From Alphaproteobacteria bacterium (GTDB lineage: Bacteria > Pseudomonadota > Alphaproteobacteria > Micropepsales > Micropepsaceae), in contig JAGWMG010000012.1 in the NCBI GenBank assembly GCA_028871795.1, positions 1 to 64,000 of the forward strand: 64,000 bases of DNA, given 5' to 3'. Under the pieces are notes generated by a model. It was not told where the DNA came from and did not search any database. It saw only the letters and a list, made by a program, of their open reading frames with translations. Positions 57,656 through 64,000 of the stretch are shown here, piece after piece (within the stretch, counting starts at the first letter, position 1; each line of letters begins with the position of its first letter). The position numbers were made by a program, and so were the translations under genes.

Positions 57656-58903
57656 TTATGCTGTGAGCTTCTTGATGAGAATTGGAAAAGTCAGCCCTTG
57701 CACCACAATTGTGAAGAACGCCACGCAGTAGGTTGCAGCCACAAACAGAGGACGGTGTGGCATGTCGGGCAGCGACAACGCCAATGCGATCGATATTCCG
57801 CCGCGAAGACCGCCCCAGGTAAGAAACGAAATCGTACCGCGCGGGAAATGCGCGAACGCCTTGAGTCCGCCGACAGCAACCGAAACCGACAGAAGCCGGG
57901 CCAAGATGACGATCGGAATCGCACATAACGCGAGAGGAAGAAGTCCCATATTGAACCTAAGCACGATGACTTCCAGTCCGATGAAGAAGAAGAGAACGAG
58001 ATTTAGCATCTCGTCGATCAGAGTCCAGAACGCAAACAGATATTCTCGTGTCTTCGCGCTCATGGCGTGCGCAACGCCGGTGTTGCCGACGAGAAGGCCG
58101 GCAACAACGACGGCGATCGGCCCGCTCAAGCCAAGTTTCCCCGCGAGGGCATATGTTCCAGCCGCCAACGCAAGCGAAATTAGCACTTCGACAACGTAAT
58201 CGTCGATTTGCCGCATTGCACGATAAGCAATATGGCCCGTGACCAAGCCCAGCAGCGCGCCGCCAGCCGCTTCGACAAGAAACAGCTCGGCCGCCTCTAC
58301 AGCAGAAACACTTTCGAGGCTGCCGGCTGCAGCGGTGGCAAGGAGAACCGAGAACAGCACGACGCCTACGCCGTCATTGAACAGGGACTCTCCAGCCATG
58401 TCTGTCTTGAGTTGGCGCGATACAGGTGCGTTCTTGAGCATGGCCAGGACGGCAACAGGATCCGTCGGACTTATCAGGGCGCCAAAGACGAGCGCCCAAA
58501 TCAGCGGCACCGATACCCCCAAGACACGTGCAACCAGCCAGAACGTCACGCCCACAATGAAAGTCGACAGCATCGTTCCAAAAACGGCTGTAACCCCCAC
58601 AACCCAGCCGCGGTTCTTCAGTTCCCCAAGGTCGACGTGCAGGGCTCCCGCAAACAGCAGGAACCCGAGCATGCTCGTCATCAGCGTCTGCGAGAAATCG
58701 AGAGCCGCCACACCCTGCAACAGTTGGCGCGAGAGTAATATATTGGGAAAAAGTAGCCCGAAACCGATCAGCACAATCGAGGCGCAAAACCCCATGATGA
58801 GCAAGCCAATGGTCTGGGGCAGCTTGAGAAATAAAGCGTTGACCCAGGCAAAAAGCGCCGTGACGGTCACCAGTGTTGCAGCAGTCGAGAACCACGAATC
58901 CAT
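57656..58903 (-). CDS. Cation:proton antiporter (CPA1/NhaP type)
   Basis: The 415-residue membrane protein has about 12 hydrophobic segments. CPA1 hallmarks are ALISPTDPVAVLAML, with the Asp of the helix break, and AGESLFNDGVGVVLFSVL, with the paired Asn-Asp of the ion site. A later RGGISIALALSLP carries the conserved Arg. It exchanges Na+ or K+ for protons across the inner membrane, for pH or salt balance. It is convergent with the barrel gene and unrelated in role to its neighbours. Confidence 0.9.
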   Translation of the reverse strand: MDSWFSTAATLVTVTALFAWVNALFLKLPQTIGLLIMGFCASIVLIGFGLLFPNILLSRQLLQGVAALDFSQTLMTSMLGFLLFAGALHVDLGELKNRGWVVGVTAVFGTMLSTFIVGVTFWLVARVLGVSVPLIWALVFGALISPTDPVAVLAMLKNAPVSRQLKTDMAGESLFNDGVGVVLFSVLLATAAAGSLESVSAVEAAELFLVEAAGGALLGLVTGHIAYRAMRQIDDYVVEVLISLALAAGTYALAGKLGLSGPIAVVVAGLLVGNTGVAHAMSAKTREYLFAFWTLIDEMLNLVLFFFIGLEVIVLRFNMGLLPLALCAIPIVILARLLSVSVAVGGLKAFAHFPRGTISFLTWGGLRGGISIALALSLPDMPHRPLFVAATYCVAFFTIVVQGLTFPILIKKLTA

Positions 58904-59029
58904 CGATCCACCTATTGTCGCCCCGCCGGCGATCGCAAACCGGGATCAAGTCGGCTGGCTGCACCGGTTTTAAGTGAGCGCGCCTTCTTCATTGACTGGC
59001 GCCAAGTACGGCTGCACGGCTGGAAGCAG

Positions 59030-60820
59030 TCACGAAGCGTGCCATAGACCTTGTTCCCATGTGCGGCTGAGCCGGTGCGCCGAAAGCGTGAGACCGACCA
59101 GCGAGTAAGTTTGCGGGAAGTTGCCCCACAATTCTCCCGTTTTCGGATCGATGTCTTCCGATAGAAGGCCGGCGCTGTTGCGCCGCGCGAGCAGGTTCAC
59201 GAACAATTCGCGCGCCTCACTCCTGCGGCCCACGGCAGCAAGCGCGTCAATGTACCAGAATGTGCAAACCAGGAACGCCGTTTCGGGCACGCCGAAATCG
59301 TCAGCTTCGTTATAGCGTTGGACGAAACCATTCTTAAGCAGGCGGGACTCCACGACCTTCAATGTACGCAGGAACCGCTCGTCGGTCGCCGACAGCATGC
59401 CCAATTGCGGCAGGAGAAGAACCGAGGCATCGGTGACCTCCCTGTCGAGCGCGCCCGAAATCCAGCCTTCGCCGGTGACCGCGCGCTGCAGGATTTGTTC
59501 CCGCAGGGCCTTGGACTTCTCGCTCCAATGCGCGGCTTCGTCCGTAGCTCCGAGCTTTTGGGCGATCATCGCCAGCCGGTGCGCCGCCGCCCAGCACATT
59601 GTAGCCGAATAGGTGAACACGCCGCTGCGGCCCCGGTATTCCCAGAGCCCCGCATCGGGCACCAGCGCGCTTTGCAAGGCGGCTTCGCCCAGCGGGCTCA
59701 ACCGGCGATAAAGATCGACACCGCCGATCGAGGGAATGCGCGAGTCCCAAAAAATCTGAGCGGACGACAACACCACCGAACCAAAGACGTCGTTCTGCCG
59801 CTGCCCGGCGGCGGCGTTGCCGACGCGCACCGGCCTCATCCCGCGAAAACCCGCCAGCGCCGGCGCGTCGCGTTCCTTCAAGTCGGTGCGCGAATTGATC
59901 GGGTAGACCGGACGCAGTTGATGGGCACGTTCGCTGACCACGGTGTCTAGCAGGAAGCGAACGTAATGTTCCATTGTCCGCGTGACGCCCAGCCGGTTCA
60001 ACGCATTGACCGTAAAATACGAGTCGCGCAGCCAGCAATAGCGGTAATCCCAGTTGCGCACCGTATTGGACGCCTCGGGAATGGATGTGGTCAACGCCGC
60101 GACGATGCCTCCCGTTTCCTCGTAACTGCACAATTTCAGCGTGATCGCCGCGCGTATAACCGCCTCCTGCCATTCGAACGGGATGGCAAGCTCGCGCGAC
60201 CAGTCCATCCAATAGGCCTGGGTTTCGTGCAGGAAGCGCTTCGCCAAGCCGTCCGGATCTTCCTGCACGCTCTCGTCGGAACCGATGAACAGATTGACGG
60301 CATGACTCAGGAGGAACGGGGACTCATCCAGGATGTAAGTCGGGCCTATATCCGCCGTGATACGCAAGACGCTGTCGCCGCCAATGAAACGCGCATGGTT
60401 GCTACCGATGCTGACCTGCGGAACGCCGTTGCCGTAGCCGAACGTCGGGCGCATGCGCAGCGTGATGCGCGGCTGACCTTTGACCGGTTCGATCCGGCGC
60501 ACCAGCATCGGCGGACGGAAACTGCGTCCGAACCGGCGGAAGCGTGGGGCAAAATCGAGCACGCGAAGTTCTTCGCCTGCCTCGGTGCACATGATCGTTT
60601 CAAGAATCGCAGTGTTTCGCACGTAGGATTGGCGAGAGGACTTGTAGCCTTCCGCCACAACGTCCATGAACCCGGTGGCAGAATCGTTGCCGTTGACCAG
60701 AGCATTGAAAACGGGGTCGGCGTCCAGCCGCGGAAAGCAGAACCAGACATGGCGCGCACGCGTGTCCACCAAGCTGGCGACGGCGCAGTTCCCAATGGGC
60801 GCGAGATCGAGTTGCGGCAT
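59030..60820 (-). CDS. GH15-family glycoside hydrolase (glucoamylase/trehalase-like)
   Basis: The 596-residue protein has the two-part GH15 structure: an N-terminal beta domain starting LAPIGNCAVASLVD and then the (alpha/alpha)6 barrel. Motifs are RNWDYRYCWLRDSYFTVNAL, which contacts substrate, NEADDFGVPETAFLVCTFWYIDAL and SEDIDPKTGELWGNFPQTYSLVGL near the C-terminus with the conserved Glu region. The ATG at 60820 follows GAGG; a GTG at 60832 overlaps the otsB stop. It is cytoplasmic, as no signal is seen. Located directly after trehalose-6-phosphatase, it probably acts on trehalose or alpha-glucans in osmolyte turnover. Confidence 0.88.
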   Translation of the reverse strand: MPQLDLAPIGNCAVASLVDTRARHVWFCFPRLDADPVFNALVNGNDSATGFMDVVAEGYKSSRQSYVRNTAILETIMCTEAGEELRVLDFAPRFRRFGRSFRPPMLVRRIEPVKGQPRITLRMRPTFGYGNGVPQVSIGSNHARFIGGDSVLRITADIGPTYILDESPFLLSHAVNLFIGSDESVQEDPDGLAKRFLHETQAYWMDWSRELAIPFEWQEAVIRAAITLKLCSYEETGGIVAALTTSIPEASNTVRNWDYRYCWLRDSYFTVNALNRLGVTRTMEHYVRFLLDTVVSERAHQLRPVYPINSRTDLKERDAPALAGFRGMRPVRVGNAAAGQRQNDVFGSVVLSSAQIFWDSRIPSIGGVDLYRRLSPLGEAALQSALVPDAGLWEYRGRSGVFTYSATMCWAAAHRLAMIAQKLGATDEAAHWSEKSKALREQILQRAVTGEGWISGALDREVTDASVLLLPQLGMLSATDERFLRTLKVVESRLLKNGFVQRYNEADDFGVPETAFLVCTFWYIDALAAVGRRSEARELFVNLLARRNSAGLLSEDIDPKTGELWGNFPQTYSLVGLTLSAHRLSRTWEQGLWHAS

Positions 60821-60828
60821 GGATCGCC

Positions 60829-61602
60829 TCACCCTTCGTTAGGGGGCTGGAAAGTTTTGAGCCAGCGGCGCACATTCGACGGCTCTCCGCCAAAGGCTTC
60901 GTTGACGTGCAACGCAAGGCCGCCCAAGTCTCTCGCCGCGCGGAATCCGTCCTCGTCGGTCACGTCGTCCCCGACGAAGACGGGCGTGCGGCCAAAAAAA
61001 GGCGTGTGTTTCATAAGCTCGTGCACGGCCGCCCCTTTGGTCACGCTTCGATGCCGAATCTCGAACGCCATGCGGGCTGACAGGATTTCGAAGTTTGGCG
61101 CCGATCCGGCGACGATAGTCTCGAGTAGACAACGTACGTCGCGTTCGCGCGCTGGGGCTTGCCGAAAGTGCACTGCGATGCTGTACGGTTTGAATTCCGC
61201 GATTACGCCGTGCCAGTTCCGTGTGGCGACGTGGACGCGTTCCCGCCATGCGTTCGGCACAGCATGTTCTGCGCCTGCATTGCGGATAGCTCCATCGGGC
61301 AGGCGGATGACTGCGCCGTGCTCGCCGGCGCAGGGCAACACCAGAGGCGCCATCAATTCGTCGATCTTCGCGAAGGTGCGGCCGCTCACGATCGCCAACG
61401 CGCCGGCCAACCATCGTCCCGCTGCCGCCAGGCTTGCTGCAAGCGTGTCAGAGACTTTGACGGCATCGGGACTGGGCGCAATGTCTATCAGCGTACCGTC
61501 GATATCGAGAAACAGCGCCCAATCCCGACGCGGCACCGGAGCGTGCGACTGCGACAGATTTAACTCCATACTAGCCATTAGGCCAGTGTTCACAATCGTC
61601 AC
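60829..61602 (-). CDS. otsB: Trehalose-6-phosphate phosphatase
   Basis: This HAD-superfamily phosphatase of up to 257 residues has the nucleophile motif LFLDIDGTLIDIAPSP, motif II AIVSGRTFAKID, the Lys of SVTKGAAVHELM and motif IV FVGDDVTDEDGFRAA. The start may be at 61602, 61578 or 61569, as none has a clear ribosome site. It removes phosphate from trehalose-6-phosphate made by OtsA. No otsA is seen in the window; the gene may lie elsewhere. Its stop is eight bases from the GH15 start, so the two are co-transcribed. Confidence 0.9.
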   Translation of the reverse strand: MTIVNTGLMASMELNLSQSHAPVPRRDWALFLDIDGTLIDIAPSPDAVKVSDTLAASLAAAGRWLAGALAIVSGRTFAKIDELMAPLVLPCAGEHGAVIRLPDGAIRNAGAEHAVPNAWRERVHVATRNWHGVIAEFKPYSIAVHFRQAPARERDVRCLLETIVAGSAPNFEILSARMAFEIRHRSVTKGAAVHELMKHTPFFGRTPVFVGDDVTDEDGFRAARDLGGLALHVNEAFGGEPSNVRRWLKTFQPPNEG

Positions 61603-61969
61603 GCGACGTCAATCAAATCCGTTCCGGCTTACTGGCCGGCGTCTTCAGGCAGCGTCGGCGTCTTTTTACCAGCGCCGGCATTGGGAGAGGTAGGTTTGAC
61701 CGGCGACAGAGCAACGATAACGGGCCCACGGCTGGTGCTCTGGTCCTGCAATGGATTACCCAGATGCTGTCCCGTCAGTCGAATAGCTCGGTGAGGTTCG
61801 GACCAACGCTACCGTTGTGAACGCTGACGTGGCTATCGCCGCCAATGTCAAACATACCATCATGGCTTTGACTTGCATGGTCTCTCGACGCCGTTGCAGC
61901 TGGCGTCGGCTCACTCTGCCGCACCAAGCCATAGGTCATGTCCCGGAGCAAAATATCTCTTGCCTGCAG
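61603..61969. other. Intergenic region between otsB and the PAS-protein gene
   Basis: These 367 bases hold no gene I can support. A frame across 61817-62146 on the plus strand runs into the PAS gene and has no recognisable features. A GC-rich patch with a T run (GTCGGCGTCTTTTTACC near 61650-61670) may be a weak terminator or part of the otsB promoter. Nothing else stands out. Confidence 0.4.
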
Positions 61970-62407
61970 CTACAGCGCTTGTTCCGACTTAACCGGGTAG
62001 CTAGCGAAGAGAAGCGTTTTAACCTGCATGCCATCATCCGACAAAGGCAGGACGATCTCCTCGAATGTCACCCGCTTTCCGTTAATGACGCGCATATGCG
62101 TGCCGCTTGTCACCGTTTTCGTCCGCCGAACACGGTCAATGCTTGAGCAAACCGACGCGCCGACTTCATTGGGCAAAGCCGTAACGCTGCAACCGGTAAA
62201 ATCTCCGCCGAACCGAGAGAGCAAGTTCGTGCCGCACAGCCTGATCGTCCCCGCATCCGCTTCGACCAGGTCGATCAGCATGAGATTTCCGAGCCAAGGC
62301 TTGAACTCAGAGACATCGAAATCGGCGCGCGAGGGCATTGCCTTGCCGCCCCGCTTCCGTTCCCAAAGAGCCCTCAGAGCAACAAGCTTGAGATGCGATG
62401 ACTCCAT
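61970..62407 (-). CDS. PAS-domain protein (PAS_5 type)
   Basis: The 145-residue protein is almost all PAS domain of the type common in alphaproteobacteria, often found as short stand-alone proteins. Motifs are LRALWERKRGGKAMPSRADFD, LGNLMLIDLVEADAGTIRLCGTNLLSRFGGDFTG and VTFEEIVLPLSDDG. No kinase, cyclase or DNA-binding part is attached. It may sense or bind a small ligand or interact with a partner. The function is not known; its value here is as a taxonomic hint. Confidence 0.8.
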   Translation of the reverse strand: MESSHLKLVALRALWERKRGGKAMPSRADFDVSEFKPWLGNLMLIDLVEADAGTIRLCGTNLLSRFGGDFTGCSVTALPNEVGASVCSSIDRVRRTKTVTSGTHMRVINGKRVTFEEIVLPLSDDGMQVKTLLFASYPVKSEQAL

Positions 62408-62549
62408 GTGAAATCCCCGGCGGAATTATGGCATCCAGCCGCGGTCGGCCCACGAACTTGACGGTATCCGGCCAGGCGATACCAGAACCACAGCCGATCT
62501 GCGCGGACCGCTACGTTGGAACGCTCCTTATGCAGCTTCCTCACATGTA

Positions 62550-62575
62550 CGCGCCTCAAAACGCTTGAAGGCGCG
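62550..62575 (-). terminator. Hairpin downstream of pal
   Basis: CGCGCCT (62550-62556) pairs with AGGCGCG (62569-62575) around a 12-base loop, 33 bases beyond the pal stop. There is no clear T run, so it is a weak intrinsic terminator or an mRNA-end stabiliser. Confidence 0.35.
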
Positions 62576-62607
62576 AAAGACACAGGCAACCAGATTTGAA
62601 ATTCCGA

Positions 62608-63117
62608 TCAAGACGACGCGCCAGCGGAGATGACGGTGACCGCTCGGCGGTTTCTCGCCCAACAGGTCTCCGTCGAATCTGTGCAGACAGGACGTTCCTT
62701 GCCATATGAAATCGTGTCGACACGGCTCGTGGAAACGCCGAGGCTCACAAGATATTCCTTGACGGCGTTGGCGCGACGCGCGCCGAGAGCCAGATTGTAC
62801 TCGCGCGTACCGCGTTCGTCACAATTGCCCTGAACCGTCGCGCGGACCGCCGGGTAACGGTTCAGCCATGCTGCTTGCTTCTGCAAAACGGCCTTGTCGG
62901 CTACATGAAGGTCATAGCGATCATAATCGAAATGAACTGTATCGCCGACATTGACCTGAAAATCCTTCTCACTTCCGGGAATGATCGACGACTGCACCCG
63001 CGACGACGTGGGCGCCGTACTTGCAGGCGTCTCCGCCGGCTTCGGCGTCGAACAGCCGACCAGCAGCAGAGCGGTGCAAATGGTCGCCCAACGCCCGGCC
63101 TTAACGAAATCGTACAT
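62608..63117 (-). CDS. pal: Peptidoglycan-associated lipoprotein
   Basis: From the ATG at 63117 this is a 169-residue lipoprotein with the lipobox LLVGC (lipid-bearing Cys22) and a Pro/Ser/Thr-rich linker. The C-terminal OmpA domain has VHFDYDRYDLHVADKAVLQKQ, with the peptidoglycan-binding Asp and Arg in GNCDERGTREYNLALGARRANAVKEYL. Pal is part of the Tol-Pal system that holds the outer membrane to the cell wall during division. The neighbours are not tol genes, so it may be a second, isolated pal-like gene. Confidence 0.88.
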   Translation of the reverse strand: MYDFVKAGRWATICTALLLVGCSTPKPAETPASTAPTSSRVQSSIIPGSEKDFQVNVGDTVHFDYDRYDLHVADKAVLQKQAAWLNRYPAVRATVQGNCDERGTREYNLALGARRANAVKEYLVSLGVSTSRVDTISYGKERPVCTDSTETCWARNRRAVTVISAGASS

Positions 63118-63281
63118 CCATGCTCTCCCATGCAAATAACGAGGCGCGTCCTGGCGAAGGACAATCCTCCGCCCGCCGGACGGGCTCGCTCGGCTCTGAT
63201 ATGAGATATGGGCTCGCGGCTTGGCTGCTCCGCCACCTCGGAAAGTGCGCTCTATTAATTCTCTGGACGGTCACGGAATGC

Positions 63282-63297
63282 TCTGACAACAGTCAGA
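63282..63297. promoter_or_regulatory. Dyad TCTGAC-N4-GTCAGA upstream of the Crp/Fnr gene
   Basis: This perfect dyad contains TGA-N6-TCA, the half-site spacing of Crp/Fnr-family operators. It is 69 bp upstream of the Crp/Fnr start codon. Autoregulation is an inference. Confidence 0.45.
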
Positions 63298-63366
63298 TCT
63301 GGTAGATTATATTTCCGTGAGGTTGCTGACTGCGGAACGACGTCAGGGCAGCATTGGGGGGAAATT

Positions 63367-64000
63367 ATGCCGGTATCGGAGAGATCAGCGTCTAGAACCC
63401 ACCTGCCTGAGATTCGCGCTCGGCTGTTCGACCGAACGCGTGATACCCCGTCACAGATCGAGAACTTGTTGTCGCGCAAACAGCAGGTTGCATTTCGCAA
63501 CATCGCCACGGTGCTTGAATGCCGAAGGGGCGGGATAACAGTCTTTTCGGAGGGCGAGGATGCGCATTTCGTATATTCTGTCGCAGCGGGAATCGTTCGC
63601 GTCAGCCGCCACTCCAATGATGGACGAAGGCAGGTCCTGGCGTTCATGCTTCCGGGCGATCTGTTCGGGTTACCCGACTCGAGCGTCTACGTGAACTCTG
63701 CGGAAGTCGCCTGTCCGTCCACGGTTTATCGCGTCCCTTGGATTCAATTGCGCGATCTGATGATGCGCGAGCCGACGCTGCAGCTTACCTTGTTAGTCAA
63801 GGTCGCCTATGATTTCCGCGAAGCCCAGCGACGCATAATGATACTAGGCCAGCAGAACACCTATCAGCGGCTGGCGTCGTTCCTGATCGACTTCATCCAG
63901 CATCCGGCGTTCTTTGACCCGAAATCGACGCGGCTGACCTTGCCGCTTACTCGATTCGATATTGCAGATTACCTGGGCACGGCCCCCGAAACCGTGGCGC
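63367..64000 (+). CDS. Crp/Fnr-family transcriptional regulator (runs off the window)
   Basis: The ATG at 63367 follows GGGGGG with good spacing and the frame stays open for 211 codons to the window end. A cyclic-nucleotide-binding-type beta barrel (about residues 35-135) shows GGITVFSEGEDAHFVYSVAAGIVRVSR and RQVLAFMLPGDLFGLPD. A dimer helix and the beginning of the winged helix follow (RLTLPLTRFDIADYLGTAPETVA), a FixK/FNR-type recognition region. The N-terminus lacks the cluster of cysteines of true FNR, so oxygen sensing by an Fe-S cluster is unlikely and a FixK-like mode is more probable. The C-terminal end is missing. Confidence 0.88.
   Translation, partial: MPVSERSASRTHLPEIRARLFDRTRDTPSQIENLLSRKQQVAFRNIATVLECRRGGITVFSEGEDAHFVYSVAAGIVRVSRHSNDGRRQVLAFMLPGDLFGLPDSSVYVNSAEVACPSTVYRVPWIQLRDLMMREPTLQLTLLVKVAYDFREAQRRIMILGQQNTYQRLASFLIDFIQHPAFFDPKSTRLTLPLTRFDIADYLGTAPETVA

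Noticed and set aside
1..64000. CRISPR arrays, insertion sequences, phage genes, tRNA or rRNA
   Set aside because: No direct-repeat array, transposase, integrase, or tRNA/rRNA-like sequence was noticed on reading both strands. A tRNAscan or ISfinder search would settle it.

Overview
The window looks like a chromosomal stretch of a GC-rich alphaproteobacterium. Supporting signs are a PAS_5-type protein, a Pal lipoprotein, BadL/BadM-like regulators, Crp/Fnr control and SPOR-free short operons with ATGA couplings. The order is not resolvable from sequence alone. I saw no rRNA, tRNA, CRISPR array or insertion sequence.

Region 1 (about 1-23.4 kb) is a catabolic regulon for what looks like a plant-derived cyclohexane-carboxylate or its esters (shikimate/quinate type). 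It holds a TonB receptor, a two-domain 3-dehydroshikimate dehydratase homologue, a TetR regulator, a shikimate/quinate dehydrogenase, an exported PQQ dehydrogenase with a separate cytochrome c, an ACS-family MFS importer, a stand-alone dehydroshikimate-dehydratase-like barrel, a citryl-CoA-lyase-like and a ThDP enzyme, an exported Asp-box protein and two exported esterases. Seven copies of a 16-bp element, (G)TAC-N6-GTWMRT, lie in the promoter regions here, and I saw none in front of the genes elsewhere. The fused dehydratase has lost two of the four metal ligands of its N-terminal domain, while the single-domain barrel keeps all four at almost the same residue numbers.

Region 2 (23.4-28.7 kb, minus strand) is a tightly coupled four-gene operon: a BcrA/HgdC-type ATPase, a single BcrB/HgdB-type Fe-S protein, an NDP-forming acyl-CoA synthetase and a PanE-type reductase. 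It may be a 2-hydroxyacyl-CoA dehydration module or a double-cubane-cluster protein system. An Lrp/AsnC gene is divergent from it.

Region 3 (28.9-47.4 kb) encodes anaerobic aromatic breakdown. 4-Hydroxybenzoyl-CoA reductase (hcrCAB) feeds benzoyl-CoA to a class I ATP-dependent benzoyl-CoA reductase (bcrCBAD). A ferredoxin is charged by a 2-oxoacid:ferredoxin oxidoreductase (korAB). Dch, Had and Oah then carry the diene to ring opening, and an SDR and a thiolase could continue beta-oxidation. The enzymes are of the Thauera type, but a BadL/BadM-like pair, known from Rhodopseudomonas, sits downstream. A near-consensus FNR box and a shared TACYTAATTACRTR element mark the had/kor intergenic region.

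Region 4 (47.5-57.6 kb) holds a membrane-anchored nitrilase-family protein with a Tat-exported GMC dehydrogenase pair, then a methyltransferase, then a TetR-controlled LolA-like/FtsX/FtsX/LolD-like/outer-membrane-barrel operon with a perfect 17-bp operator. Region 5 (57.6-64 kb) holds a CPA1 antiporter, GH15 glucosidase, trehalose-6-phosphatase, a PAS protein, Pal and the start of a Crp/Fnr regulator that runs off the window.
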